In this document: piece by piece, positions 53,578 to 63,399 of the stretch
How the letters are laid out: each line of letters starts with the position of its first letter
Numbering within the stretch: the first letter of the stretch is position 1
Origin: CAWEBF01 sp963807235
GTDB lineage: Bacteria; Acidobacteriota; Vicinamibacteria; Vicinamibacterales; UBA2999
Assembly (NCBI GenBank): GCA_963807235.1
Contig: CAWEBF010000034.1
Coordinates: 62,001 to 126,000, forward strand
DNA length: 64,000 nt
Direction: 5' to 3'
Program-made: the position numbers and the translations under genes
The notes under the pieces: generated by a model
The model's input: the letters and a program-made list of their open reading frames with translations, nothing else
Told to the model about the DNA's origin: nothing
Databases searched by the model: none

Positions 53578-54879
53578 TTATTCTGGCACGTCGGCTCGCG
53601 GGGGCGGCCGCCGGCCGCGACGCCTGCGGCGCCGTCGCCGCCGGGGTGCTGGCTCCGCGGGGGCGGAGGCGTCGCCCTCGTATGTTTGGGCAGCTTCCGC
53701 GAAGCCGCGCCAGTGCTCGACGAGCTCCGGCGCGTGGCCGTGCAGCTCCATCCACGTCAGCGCTTCCTGGAACGGCCCGCGATGCAGGAGCGCGCGGCGT
53801 GCGCGCGGCGACAGCGTGGTGTCGGCCAGGCGCCGCTGGAACGCCAGGATGTGGCGCAGCCGCTCGACGTCGCGTCGCGCAATCGGCAGGATCCCCAGTG
53901 CCACCCGCGGTTCCTTGCCTTTGTCGTTGCGCGTCGGGGGCTGCAGGATGGTCCGGCCGATGTTGCCCAGCGGCACCAGCAGCGAACCGAGCAGCACCGC
54001 GTTCGTCAAGGTGTCGGGCGCGCTCTCGAATCGCAGCCGATACGCGTCCACCGCAGCCAACGATGCCCACAAACCGTCGGCGGCACGTGCTTGCAGCTCG
54101 CTCGAAATCGGTTCGAGCAGCCGCCGGTCGGCCAACATGCGAAGCGCCCGCTCCGACGAGCCCGAACGCAGCAGCTTGTAGAACTCGTCCATCAGCCGCG
54201 CGGGCGCGCTGCGCGCGATGTCCTCGCGACGCGCGGCGATGGCGTCGTCCACCGGCTTGTCGATCGCGAAGCCCAGTCGCGCCGCCAGGGTGACGGCTCG
54301 CAGCATCCGCACCGGATCCTCCTGGAACCGTACCAGCGGATCGCCGATCGACTTGATGACGCCTGCGCGAAGGTCCTCCAGGCCACCCGTGTAGTCGATG
54401 ATGGAAAACGTGGCGATGTCGTAGAAGAGGGCGTTGATGGTGAAGTCGCGCCGGAACGCGTCCTCCTCGGGCGTGCCGAAGGTGTTGTCGCGGTGCACGA
54501 AACGGTCGTGTCCGGCGCCCGCGGCATCCTCGTCGGCTGGCGCGGCCTCGGCTGCGGCGGCTTCCTCGACGGTGACCAGCTTTCGAAACGTCGCCACCTC
54601 GATCGTCTTGTCGCCGAACCGCACGTGGGCCAGGCGGAACCGGCGGCCGATGATCCAGCAGTTGCGGAACAGCTTCTTGACCTCGTACGGGTGCGCCGAG
54701 GTGCCGATGTCGAAATCCTTGGGCTTGCGGCCGAGCAGCAGATCGCGCACGCTGCCCCCGACGAGGTAGGCCGTGAAGTTGCCCTGGTGCAGGCGGTAGA
54801 GGACTTTGAGCGCCTCCGGATCGACCTGGCGCCGCGACAGCGAGTGCCCGGCGCGCGGCACGATCACGGGTTCGCTCAC
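53578..54879 (-). CDS. pcnB: Poly(A) polymerase / CCA-adding-like nucleotidyltransferase
   Basis: A 433-residue class II nucleotidyltransferase. Signature LVGGSVRDLLLGRKPKDFDIGTSA (catalytic acids in DFDI), RRDFTINALFYD, DPLVRFQEDPVRMLRAVTLAARLGF and a C-terminal RNA-binding region. A late arginine-rich stretch (PRRRRRRRRRRGRRPP) resembles the basic tails of PcnB proteins that bind RNA and RNase E. It adds A or CCA to RNA 3' ends; sequence alone does not tell which, though the tail favours poly(A) polymerase. The GTG at 54879 is 12 bp after a TACAAT hexamer. Confidence 0.85.
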   Translation of the reverse strand: MSEPVIVPRAGHSLSRRQVDPEALKVLYRLHQGNFTAYLVGGSVRDLLLGRKPKDFDIGTSAHPYEVKKLFRNCWIIGRRFRLAHVRFGDKTIEVATFRKLVTVEEAAAAEAAPADEDAAGAGHDRFVHRDNTFGTPEEDAFRRDFTINALFYDIATFSIIDYTGGLEDLRAGVIKSIGDPLVRFQEDPVRMLRAVTLAARLGFAIDKPVDDAIAARREDIARSAPARLMDEFYKLLRSGSSERALRMLADRRLLEPISSELQARAADGLWASLAAVDAYRLRFESAPDTLTNAVLLGSLLVPLGNIGRTILQPPTRNDKGKEPRVALGILPIARRDVERLRHILAFQRRLADTTLSPRARRALLHRGPFQEALTWMELHGHAPELVEHWRGFAEAAQTYEGDASAPAEPAPRRRRRRRRRGRRPPPRADVPE

Positions 54880-54934
54880 GAGGCGAGATTGTACCTCTGA
54901 GGGGAATTCTGGCTCGGTGTTAGGATGCTGTGCT

Positions 54935-55765
54935 ATGCGTGTTTCCTGCGGAATAGCGCTCGTGATTGCCGCGCTGCTCGCGGCCGGTCTCCCGGCCTCG
55001 GCCGCCGAATCGCCGGCGCTGGTGAAGGCCCGGGCACTCTTCAATGCCGCCAACTACGAGGGGGCGATCGACGCGGCTTCGGTCGCCCGCAAGGAACCGC
55101 AGTGGGCCGACGCCGGTGCGCTGATCGTGGCGCGCTCGCGGCTCGAACGCTATCGTCAGAGCGGCAGCGCCACGGAGCTGGCCGAAGCGCGCGAGGCGCT
55201 GCGCGGCGTGAAGTCGGCGTTGCTCACGCCGCGCGACCAGGTGGATCTGCTGATCGGTCTCGGCCAGGCCTTGTACTTCGGCGAGGTGTTCGGCGCCGCG
55301 GCCGATCTCTTCGACACGGCGCTGGAAAAGGGGAGGGCGCTCGAGAAGGGGATGCTGCTCAGCGAGCGCGACCGAACGCTGCTGCTGGACTGGTGGGCCA
55401 CGGCGCTCGACCGCGAGGCCCAGCTGCGAGCCATGGATCGGCGCGCGTCCGTGTACGAGCGCATCGGGGTGCGGATGGATCGGGAACTGCATTCCGATCC
55501 GTCCAGCGCGGTCGCGAACTACTGGCGCGTGATAGCCGCCCGCGGCGCGGGCGACTTCGACCTCGCGTGGAGCTCGGCGATTTCCGCGTGGGTCCGGTCC
55601 ACGTTGAATCCCACGACCACCGAGCAGCTGCGAACCGACCTCGATCGCGTGGTCGGCCAGGCCCTCATCCCCGAGCGCGCGCGAGCCCATCCCGCCCGCG
55701 ACAGCCAGGACGCCACGGCGCTGCTGGCGGCCGAGTGGGCCCTCGTCAAGCAGAACTGGAAGTAG
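54935..55765 (+). CDS. Exported TPR-like protein of unknown function
   Basis: A 276-residue protein with a signal peptide (GIALVIAALLAAGLPASAAE). The mature part is all helical: KARALFNAANYEGAIDAASVAR, REALRGVKSALLTPRDQVDLLIGLGQALYFGEVFGAAADLFDTAL and RGAGDFDLAWSSAISAWVR look like degenerate tetratricopeptide helices. It is divergent from pcnB with 55 bp between starts. Its position before a CPBP membrane protease does not explain its job. Confidence 0.65.
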   Translation: MRVSCGIALVIAALLAAGLPASAAESPALVKARALFNAANYEGAIDAASVARKEPQWADAGALIVARSRLERYRQSGSATELAEAREALRGVKSALLTPRDQVDLLIGLGQALYFGEVFGAAADLFDTALEKGRALEKGMLLSERDRTLLLDWWATALDREAQLRAMDRRASVYERIGVRMDRELHSDPSSAVANYWRVIAARGAGDFDLAWSSAISAWVRSTLNPTTTEQLRTDLDRVVGQALIPERARAHPARDSQDATALLAAEWALVKQNWK

Positions 55766-55837
55766 TCGGACCGTTGGTGGATTGGGTTCGATACCAACTC
55801 GACGAAGCCCATCTTGCGTCGAGTGGTCGCGGCTGCC

Positions 55838-56710
55838 ATGACCACGATTCTCACCGCCATTCTCACTGGTGTCGCGGTGCTGCTGGCAGGCAACCTGCCA
55901 TGGGCGGGCCTGGGCGCATGGAACCTCCGCATCGGAACGGCGGTGCCATGGGCGATTCTGCCCATGGGGCTGTATTTGTGGGCCTATTGGCGGTTCATCA
56001 GCGGCAGGTGGAGTGCGCCCGCCGACGCTGCGAAGTATCGTGCGGATCTCCGGGCCAACAGACTTCCGGCGGGCATGTGGGGCGCATCGCTGGCAGCCGG
56101 CGTGTTGGGGTTCGGCGCACTGCTCGCGCTGCTCGCCCTTGCCGCCCGTCTCGTGAGTCTTCCCTCGTCGTCGCCGATTCCGACGCCACCCGAGATGCCC
56201 CTTGTGACTGCCGTCCTGCTGCTCGTCATGCAGTCCATCGTCGCCGGCGTGACCGAGGAGGCGGCCTTCCGCGGGTACATGCAGAGCCCGATCGAGCGCC
56301 GGTATGGCCTTGCGGTGGCGATCCTCGTGAACGGCGCGATCTTCGGGCTCCTGCACTTCAGCAGTCACCCGCGCGACGTTCTGTTGATGCTTCCGTACTA
56401 CATAGCGGTGGCGGCGGTGTATGGCGGGCTTACCTGGGCGGCCGATTCGATTCTCCCGGCACTGGTGCTGCATTCGGCGGGTGACGTCGTCGTGCTCACG
56501 CGATGGTGGGCCACCGGCCGGCCCGAGTGGCAGCTCGCGGCGACACCGCCGCCGCTGGTCTGGGAGCACGGCATCGACGCGTCATTCGTCCTGACCGCGA
56601 TATCCGCTGTCGTGCTGGCCCTCTTGACGGCGGGGGCCTACAGGGCGGTGGGTAACATGCGAGTGCAAGCACTCGCCTCTGGGCCGGTGGATGGCACAGT
56701 CGCCGTTTAG
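55838..56710 (+). CDS. CPBP-family intramembrane metalloprotease
   Basis: A ~290-residue polytopic membrane protein. The CPBP (Abi/CAAX) motifs are present: EEAAFRGYMQ (motif 1 with the EExxxR glutamates), FGLLHFSSHP (motif 2) and LHSAGD (motif 4). Six or more hydrophobic segments are visible from MTTILTAILTGVAVLL on. CPBP proteases process prenylated proteins in eukaryotes and bacteriocins or unknown substrates in bacteria. The ATG at 55838 begins a signal-anchor; an in-frame TTG at 55814 is possible. No prenylation or bacteriocin gene is near. Confidence 0.8.
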   Translation: MTTILTAILTGVAVLLAGNLPWAGLGAWNLRIGTAVPWAILPMGLYLWAYWRFISGRWSAPADAAKYRADLRANRLPAGMWGASLAAGVLGFGALLALLALAARLVSLPSSSPIPTPPEMPLVTAVLLLVMQSIVAGVTEEAAFRGYMQSPIERRYGLAVAILVNGAIFGLLHFSSHPRDVLLMLPYYIAVAAVYGGLTWAADSILPALVLHSAGDVVVLTRWWATGRPEWQLAATPPPLVWEHGIDASFVLTAISAVVLALLTAGAYRAVGNMRVQALASGPVDGTVAV

Positions 56711-56852
56711 GCCTTGGCTCCGGCTCGGGCGATTGACGGCGCAGGCAATTGACAGCCGGGGGCGTGGGGCATACATTCCGCTCGCGACCCTGATTTGGTG
56801 AGGTTCCACTCGCCCAGCCAGTGTCGTATGGGCGAGTGGCGGAGGCCGTGCA

Positions 56853-57461
56853 ATGAACGCAGTCGATCGGCGCACCTTCATCAAAGGCGTAATCGCCGCA
56901 GGCGCGGCGGCCTCCTCGGCGGCCTACCTGTTCCGGGGCCCCGGGTCGCTGCTGGGCCAGACGTCCGCGCCAGGCTCGGTCGAGCGGCTCATCACCTTGA
57001 TGGTGAACGGGCAGGCGCGGCGCGTGGACGTCATGAAGCAGGAAACCCTGGCCATGACGCTCCGCTACAAGCTGGGCCTCACGGGCACCAAGCTGGGGTG
57101 CGACCGCGCCGAGTGCGGCGCGTGCACGGTGCTCATCGACGACATCCCGCACTATTCCTGCTCCGTGCTGACCCACACCGTGCGCACGCGAAGCGTCACC
57201 ACCATCGAGGGGCTGGCCAGTTCCTCGGGTGAGCTCCACCCGGTGCAGCGCGGCGTGGTGGAGGAGCAGGGTTTCCAGTGCGCCTTCTGCATGCCGGGGT
57301 TCGTGATGGCGGCGGTCGGCTTCCTGAAGGTGAACCCCAATCCGACGCGTGAGCAGCTGGCGCACGGCATCTCCGGCAACCTGTGCCGCTGCCAGGACTA
57401 CGACAAGATCCTGACGTCGCTGATGAAGGGCGCCGAGTACAACCGGGGAGGGACGGCGTAA
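56853..57461 (+). CDS. Tat-exported 2Fe-2S subunit of a molybdenum hydroxylase
   Basis: A 202-residue subunit. The twin-arginine signal RRTFIKGVIAAGAAASSAAYL is at residues 6-26. The plant-type 2Fe-2S cluster is in GCDRAECGACTVLID with the next cysteine in HYSCSVL. The second cluster lies in FQCAFCMPGFVMAAV and GNLCRCQDYDKI. It passes electrons from the molybdopterin subunit. It is coupled to the large subunit at its stop, with a TAATG overlap, and starts a four-gene operon with the FAD and cytochrome b subunits. The Tat signal means the complex acts in the periplasm. Confidence 0.9.
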   Translation: MNAVDRRTFIKGVIAAGAAASSAAYLFRGPGSLLGQTSAPGSVERLITLMVNGQARRVDVMKQETLAMTLRYKLGLTGTKLGCDRAECGACTVLIDDIPHYSCSVLTHTVRTRSVTTIEGLASSSGELHPVQRGVVEEQGFQCAFCMPGFVMAAVGFLKVNPNPTREQLAHGISGNLCRCQDYDKILTSLMKGAEYNRGGTA

Positions 57462-59921
57462 TGGCTGGCGAAAAACTCGTCGGCGCCAACTACGTTCCAC
57501 CCGACCACGTGGCGAAGGTCACGGGCCGGGCCAAGTACGCGGAGGACTTCCGCGCCGAGGGGATGCTGTTCGCCAAGCTGCTCCTCAGCCCCATGCCGCA
57601 CGCGCGCGTGCGCAGCATCGACGCCAGCGCCGCCCTGGCCATGCCGGGCGTCAAGGCGATCGTCACGGCCGACGACGTGCCGGATCCGCCGAACGGCGGG
57701 GAGAAGGCGCTCACGAAGGAACCGTTCTACGCCGGCGAGCCGGTGCTGGCCGTGGCCGCGGTGGACGAGGAAACAGCCGCCGAGGCCATCGAGCGCATCG
57801 TCGTGGACTTCGAGGCGCTGCCCTTCACCACCGATCCGCTCGAAAGCCTGCGACCCGGTACACCGGCGGCGAGGCTCGACGGCAACGTGTGGAGCGCGCC
57901 GCCGCCGCCGAACCCCAACGCGCCGCCGGGGCCGCCCGCCCCCGCCAAGCGGGAGACCTTGAAGTGGACGGAAGCCGACTTCGCCGCGGCGCAGCCGGGC
58001 CAGCTCCCGATGGGCCAGCACGTCGAGCAGTGGGCCTTCGGCGATCTCGAGGCCGGGTTCGCTGCCGCCGCGATCACGGTGGACGAGACCTTCGTCGTGC
58101 AGTCCACCGGGCACCACCCGATGGAGACGCGCAGCGCGATGGCTTACTGGCAGGGCAGCAAGCTGTTCCTGCATCTCTCCACGCAGAGCGTGGCCTTCAC
58201 GCGCGCCAACGTCGCCAACTGGGTCGGTATCCCGGCCGAAGACGTGGTGCTCATCTGTGAGTACACGGGCGGCGGCTTCGGCAGCAAGGGCGCCGGCGCG
58301 GTGTCGTCGGCCATTCCGGCGTTCCTGTCCAAGAAGGCCAACGCGCCCGTGATGATGCGCATCAGCCGCGAGGAGGAAGGCTTCATCGGCCGCGCGCGCA
58401 CCAACATGACCGGCCGCGCCAAGGTGGGCTTCGCCAAGGACGGCAAGATCACGGCGCTCGACCTCTATATCGTGCAGGACTCGGGCGCCTACGGACCGAT
58501 GGGGGACTTCCGGTCCGGCGCCAACGCCGCATCGCTCATCTACCAGCCGGGCGCGATGCGCGTCCGCGCGGTGAACGTGCTGACCAACACGCCGCCGCGC
58601 ACGCAGCAGCGCTCGCCGGGCCCGATGCAGGCCAACGGCATCATGGAGCCGGTCCTCACCAAGGCGGCGAAGCAGCTGGGGCTCGATCAGGTCGCGATCC
58701 GCCACATCAACTCGCCCGAGGGCAAGGCCAACTACGGGCCGCCGCTGCCCAACGGCCAGCGCCGCCACATCACCAGCGCGTTCGTGAAGCAGGCGCTCGA
58801 CCAGGGCAAGACGCAGTTCCGCTGGGACGAGCGGAAGGCGCAAAGCGGCATCCGCAAGGGCTCGAAGGTTCGAGGCGTGGGCGTCACCGTGGGCCCGCAC
58901 GGTGCGGGCAGTGTGGGCTTCGACTCGATCATGACGCTGCGGCCCGACGGCAAGCTGTACGTGCAGTCGGGCGTCGGCAACCTGGGCACCCACTCGGTGA
59001 TCGACCTGGCGCGCGTGGCCGCGGACATCCTGGCCATGCCGTGGGAGAAGGTCGAGGTGATCTGGGGCAACACGGGCAAGCACCTGCCGTGGACGTGCCT
59101 GTCGGTGGGCAGCCAGACCACGCACGCGATGACGCGCGCCAACTACGCCGGCGCGATGGACGCCAAGCGCAAGCTGCAGGAGATCGCGGCGATGGATCTC
59201 GGCGGCAGCCCCGACGACTACGACGTGGGCGGCGAGCGCGTGTTCCGGCGGGGCAGCCCCGGCCGCGGGCTCAGCTACGCCCAGGCCGCGCAGCGGGCGA
59301 TCGCGCTCGGCGGCAAGTTCGACGGTCACGAGGCTCCCGCGGACGTGAACCCGATGACGAAGGCGTCGGCGGCCGCGCTGGCCGGCCTGGGGCTGATGGG
59401 CGTGGCCAAGGACACGCACCCGCGCGACGGCGACACCTATTCCTTCGTCGATCGGCTTCGCCGAGGTCGAGGTGGACGTCGAGACCGGCAAGGTGGAGCT
59501 CGTGGACTTCCTGTCGGTCGGCGACGTCGGCACCGTCGTGAACCCGCGCAGCCTGCACGGGCAGCTCAACGGCGGCGTGTGCCTGGGCATCGCGCACGCG
59601 CTCTGCCAGAAACTGGTGATCGACCCGCAGTACGGACTGATGCTGTCGCGGCGGTTCCACCACACCAAGCCGCTCTCGATCCTCGACATCCCCGCGTCCA
59701 TGCCCACGCTGGCGCTCGGCCTGGCCGATCCGGAGACGCCTGTCGGCGCCCGAGGCGTAGGCGAACCGCCCGTCGGCGCCGGTTACGGCGCCGTGATGAA
59801 CGCGATTGCCGACGCCGTCGGCGTGGACGTGTTCCGGCGCGCGCCGGTCACCGCCGACATCGTGCTGATGTCGCTCGAACACAACCAGCGGATGCATGAT
59901 CCGCTGCGTCATCACCTGTAG
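57461..59921 (+). CDS. Molybdopterin-binding large subunit (xanthine dehydrogenase type), frameshifted
   Basis: The first frame covers the a/b hammerhead domain (KLLLSPMPHARVRSIDASAAL) and most of the molybdopterin domain: TGHHPMETRSAMAYW, EYTGGGFGSKGAGAVSSA and PPRTQQRSPGPMQANGIMEP. At about 59446 one extra base moves the conserved AEVEVDVETGKVELVDFLSVGD to the next frame, which continues to 59921. That part contains the active-site glutamate loop GARGVGEPPVGAGYGAVMNAIADAV. The subunit would hydroxylate an aldehyde or N-heterocycle using the molybdenum cofactor. Substrate unknown. With one base removed the protein is about 820 residues. Confidence 0.88.
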
Positions 59922-59934
59922 GAGGCCGACGCAC

Positions 59935-60939
59935 ATGGCGACCATTCGCGACGTGATGCCGGCCTTCGAGCTCTTCCAGCCCACCTCGGTGGAGGCGGCG
60001 CTGGCGCTGCTCGATCAGCACGGCGCCGATGCCTGGGTGCTCGCGGGCGGCCTCGACAGCTTCGACTGGCTGAAGGACCGCATCAAGCGCCCGCGCGTCG
60101 TGGTGGATCTGAGCGGCGTGGCGGAGCTGAAGGGCATCCGCGAGCGCGGCGACGGTCTGGAGATCGGCGCCATGACCACGCTGACCGAGGTGGTGCGCCA
60201 TCCGCTCGTTCAGAAGAACTTCGCGATTCTGCTCGAGGCCGCCGAGGCCGCGGCGTCGCCGCAGATTCGCAACCAGGGCACGATTGGCGGCAACGTCAGC
60301 CAGGACACGCGCTGCTGGTATTACCGCGCCGGGTGGCCGTGCTACCGCGCCGGCGGCAACATCTGTTACGCCGACACGCCCCAGGCGCTCAACCGCGAGC
60401 ACGCGCTCTTCGACGCGGACCGGTGCGTGGCCGTGAATCCCTCCGACACGGCGCCGGCGCTCGTTGCGCTGGGCGCCCAGATGGTGATCCGCGGATCTGG
60501 CGGCGAGCGCGTCGTCGAGGCCGAGGACTACTGGATCGGCCCGGGCACCGACATCACCCGCATGACCGTGCTGGCCGCCGGCGAGCTGCTGACGGCGATT
60601 CGCATTCCGGGCACCTTCGCCGGCGCGCGGTTCTACTTCGAGAAAGTGGCCGACCGCAACGTCTGGGATTTTCCGCTCGTCAACGTGGCGTCGGCCATGC
60701 GGATGAGCGGCGGAACCGTGCAGGCGATCCGCATCGCCGCCAACGGCGTGTCCGCTCGGCCGCGCCGGCTGGTGACCGTCGAGCAGGCGGTGCGTGGCCG
60801 CGTGCCAGACGAGGCCACGCAAGGCGCTGCGGGCGACGCCGCAATCGAGGGCGCGCAGCCGCTGCAGCACAACGCCTACAAGGTACCGCTCCTCCGCAAC
60901 CTGGTGCGCCGGGCCATCCGCGGCTCCGAGGATTCTTAG
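59935..60939 (+). CDS. FAD-binding subunit of the molybdenum hydroxylase
   Basis: A 334-residue subunit of the CO-dehydrogenase/xanthine-dehydrogenase medium-chain type. FAD contacts: DAWVLAGGLDSFDWLKDRI and SPQIRNQGTIGGNVSQDTRCWYYRAGWPC. The cysteines in CWYYRAGWPCYRAGGNICY resemble the extra iron-sulfur site seen in YagS-like members. It has no Tat signal of its own, so it probably exports with the 2Fe-2S subunit. The ATG at 59935 follows a TAGGAGG site, 14 bp after the large subunit. Confidence 0.88.
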   Translation: MATIRDVMPAFELFQPTSVEAALALLDQHGADAWVLAGGLDSFDWLKDRIKRPRVVVDLSGVAELKGIRERGDGLEIGAMTTLTEVVRHPLVQKNFAILLEAAEAAASPQIRNQGTIGGNVSQDTRCWYYRAGWPCYRAGGNICYADTPQALNREHALFDADRCVAVNPSDTAPALVALGAQMVIRGSGGERVVEAEDYWIGPGTDITRMTVLAAGELLTAIRIPGTFAGARFYFEKVADRNVWDFPLVNVASAMRMSGGTVQAIRIAANGVSARPRRLVTVEQAVRGRVPDEATQGAAGDAAIEGAQPLQHNAYKVPLLRNLVRRAIRGSEDS

Positions 60940-60942
60940 CCA

Positions 60943-61761
60943 ATGGACCTGCTGACCTGGGGCCGCAGCCCGTGGGGCGAGTGGATCCTCACGCACATCT
61001 CGTGGGACCTGCTCTGGGCGTCGCTCTTTGCCGGCGTCGCTTTCCTGGTGGCGCACGCCAGCTACCTGCTGTTGTCGAAGCACCGGAAGCGTGACGCCGC
61101 CGAGACCGACACCATGGAAGCGGCGCGTCCGGAGCTGCCGCCGCGCATCACGCGGCACTCGCTGGCGGCGCGCCTGTTCCACTGGGTGATGGCGGCGTCG
61201 ATGTTCGTGCTGCTGTTCACGGCGTTCCTGCCGATCGCCGGCGTGCAGTTCGCCTGGGTGACGTGGCATTGGGCGGCCGGGCTGGTGCTGACGGCGTCGA
61301 TCCTGTTCCACATCGTCCACGCAATCGTGGCGATGGACTTCTGGTCGATCTGGGTCGGGCCAAAGGACCTGCCCGAGCTGAAGGCGGAGCTGCTCCGCGA
61401 GCTGGGCCACGACGTGCCCGGCCCCAAGCCGGGCAAGTACCCGCTGGGCAACCGGCTTTACCACATGGCGATCGTGCTGGCGGGCCTGGCCGTCGCCGTG
61501 ACCGGCCTGGTGATGATGACGCGCGTGCGCACGCCTCTCTTTACGCGCAATCCGTATCTGCTGGGGGACACCACGTGGGGTGTCACTTACGTGATGCACG
61601 GCCTCGCCGGTGTTGGCCTCGTGGGCCTGGTGATCGCGCACGTGTACTTCGCGCTCCGGCCCGAGAAGTGGTGGATCACGAAGTCGATGATCCTCGGGTG
61701 GATCACGAGGCGCCAATACCTCGAGCATCACGATCCGGACCGCTGGGCCGCGAATCGTTAG
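60943..61761 (+). CDS. Membrane cytochrome b subunit partnering the hydroxylase
   Basis: A 272-residue diheme cytochrome b561/FdhI-like protein. After a short first membrane segment, four helices carry candidate heme histidines: RHSLAARLFHWVMAAS, TWHWAAGLVLTASILFHIVHAI, RLYHMAIVLAGLAVAV and VMHGLAGVGLVGLVIAHVYFALRPEKW. It would accept electrons from the periplasmic hydroxylase and pass them to quinone. Its start is 4 bp after the FAD gene, so it belongs to the same operon. A GTGAATT-family array follows. Confidence 0.85.
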   Translation: MDLLTWGRSPWGEWILTHISWDLLWASLFAGVAFLVAHASYLLLSKHRKRDAAETDTMEAARPELPPRITRHSLAARLFHWVMAASMFVLLFTAFLPIAGVQFAWVTWHWAAGLVLTASILFHIVHAIVAMDFWSIWVGPKDLPELKAELLRELGHDVPGPKPGKYPLGNRLYHMAIVLAGLAVAVTGLVMMTRVRTPLFTRNPYLLGDTTWGVTYVMHGLAGVGLVGLVIAHVYFALRPEKWWITKSMILGWITRRQYLEHHDPDRWAANR

Positions 61762-61770
61762 GCCCAGCGA

Positions 61771-61800
61771 AGTCACAATTCACAAGTCACAATTCACAAA
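61771..61800. repeat. ATTCACA heptamer array
   Basis: AGTCACA-ATTCACA-AGTCACA-ATTCACA-AACTG lies between the cytochrome b and amidohydrolase genes, in the leader of the latter. It alternates two variants of one heptamer. Confidence 0.85.
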
Positions 61801-61811
61801 CTGCATCAAGC

Positions 61812-62990
61812 ATGCTCACGCGAAGAGATTTCGTCAGAACGACGGCGCGTTGGCGCGGTGTTGCGCTCGCGAGCGCACGGCTCGCCTACGCGGCGCCGCA
61901 CGACGTGCTGATTCGCGGCGGACGCGTGATCGACCCGTCGCGTGGCGTCGATCGCATTGCGGACGTGGCGATCTCGAACGGACGCATTGCCGCCGTCGGC
62001 GTGGGCATTGCCCCGGAAGGCGCGAAGGAGACATTCGACGCTATCGGCAAGCTCGTCGTCCCCGGCCTCATCGACGTGCACGCGCACGCGCGCACGCCAG
62101 ACATGCCCGGCATCGTGTTCTCGCAGGGCGTGACGTCGCTCGTGGACGCCGGGTCCCAGGGCGCCGACAAGATCGACGAGATCGTGGCGATCGCCAAGGC
62201 CGCGCCCAACCGCGTGCGCATCCTGCTGAACCTCTCGAAGGTCGGCCTCGGCACCGGGACCGAGCTGATGGACATTGCCAACGCCGACGTGGACGCCGCG
62301 CGCAAGGCCATCGAGCGTCACCGCGATGTGATCGTTGGCGTGAAGGCGCGCCTGACTGACACGGTGGTCGGCAAGAACGACCTCGAGGCCGTGCGGCGGG
62401 CGCGCGCCGCCGTGGAGCCCTTCGGCCTCCCGGTGATGCTGCACGTGGGTCAGACGGTGTCGCCGCTGCCCGCCATCCTGGCGCTGCTGAAGCCCGGCGA
62501 CATCGTCACGCACGTCTATGCGCCGCCGCCCAACAGCATCTTCAATGCCCGCGGCGAGATATTCCCGGAGGTGCTGGCGGCGCGGAAGCGAGGGATCTGG
62601 TTCGACATCGGCCACGGCCGCACGGCGCACATCACGTGGCAGATGGCCGAAGACGCGATCAAGAGGAATTTCCTTCCCGATACCATCTCGTCGGACTGGA
62701 CCGATGCCGGCCGCGCCTCGCAGGTCGTGGACTTCCCGAACGTGCTCTCGAAGTTCCTGATGCTCGGCGTGCCGCTGGACCGGGTGTTGGCCGCGGGCAC
62801 GAGCAACGCGGCGAAGCTTTTTCCAGCCTTCAAGGGCCTCGGCACACTGGCCGTTGGCGCCCCCGCGGACGTCACGGTGCTCGAGATGCGCCAGGGCCGA
62901 TTCGAATTCGTGGACAACGCGGAAACCAGGCGCATGGGCAGCCAGCGCCTGGTGCCCAGCGCCACGTTCTTCGCCGGCAAGCGGGCGTAG
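61812..62990 (+). CDS. Tat-exported amidohydrolase (dihydroorotase-like)
   Basis: A 392-residue TIM-barrel metal hydrolase. It starts with RRDFVRTTARWRGVALASARLAYA, a likely Tat signal. The metal motif is PGLIDVHAHAR; VGVKARLTD carries the candidate bridging lysine; PVMLHVGQT and VTHVYAPPPN supply histidines; SSDWTDAGRA supplies the aspartate. Amidohydrolases of this kind cleave cyclic amides or imides, among other substrates. Placement beside a hydroxylase suggests a linked pathway for degrading an N-heterocycle, but the substrate is not known. Confidence 0.83.
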   Translation: MLTRRDFVRTTARWRGVALASARLAYAAPHDVLIRGGRVIDPSRGVDRIADVAISNGRIAAVGVGIAPEGAKETFDAIGKLVVPGLIDVHAHARTPDMPGIVFSQGVTSLVDAGSQGADKIDEIVAIAKAAPNRVRILLNLSKVGLGTGTELMDIANADVDAARKAIERHRDVIVGVKARLTDTVVGKNDLEAVRRARAAVEPFGLPVMLHVGQTVSPLPAILALLKPGDIVTHVYAPPPNSIFNARGEIFPEVLAARKRGIWFDIGHGRTAHITWQMAEDAIKRNFLPDTISSDWTDAGRASQVVDFPNVLSKFLMLGVPLDRVLAAGTSNAAKLFPAFKGLGTLAVGAPADVTVLEMRQGRFEFVDNAETRRMGSQRLVPSATFFAGKRA

Positions 62991-63003
62991 GGCCGGCCTG
63001 CGA

Positions 63004-63399
63004 ATGTCCGTGTCGGTCCGGGGGCGCTGCGACGCCATCGAAGAGTGCTACGAGTTCATGCTGGCCTATGCCGCCCAGGGCGTCTCGGGCGAGCCCGGCC
63101 AAGGCCACGCTGAACAGCTGCGCACCCTCCTGACGGGGGCCAGCCAGGCGCTCGACGGGTTGGCGGATGCCTTTCGGGCCGCCGTGGCCGCGGCGCAGGT
63201 GACGCCTGCGGAACCCTACGACAGCTTCATCGCCGTCCTGGAGCGCGACGCCGCCGACAGCCTGGCGGCGGTCCGCCTGGTGCTCGCCCAGCCCGCCATC
63301 AGCTCCCAGCTGGTGGACAACCTGAACGCCTCCATCCACTTGAGGGCCCTCCTGACGGATCTGTTTCTGATCGATGAAATCCTGACCCACCGAACCTAG
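63004..63399 (+). CDS. Hypothetical all-helical protein
   Basis: A 131-residue protein starting MSVSVRGRCDAIEECYEFMLAYAAQ. It looks entirely helical, with an alanine-rich amphipathic middle and a leucine-rich end (LNASIHLRALLTDLFLIDEIL). No signal peptide and no motif I recognise. It starts 13 bp after the amidohydrolase stop and so may belong to that operon. Codon use is like its neighbours. Confidence 0.6.
   Translation: MSVSVRGRCDAIEECYEFMLAYAAQGVSGEPGQGHAEQLRTLLTGASQALDGLADAFRAAVAAAQVTPAEPYDSFIAVLERDAADSLAAVRLVLAQPAISSQLVDNLNASIHLRALLTDLFLIDEILTHRT

Noticed and set aside
57398..59707. 769-codon minus-strand frame opposite the molybdenum hydroxylase large subunit
   Set aside because: A shadow of high-GC coding; composition is dominated by Arg, His and Ala with no domain.
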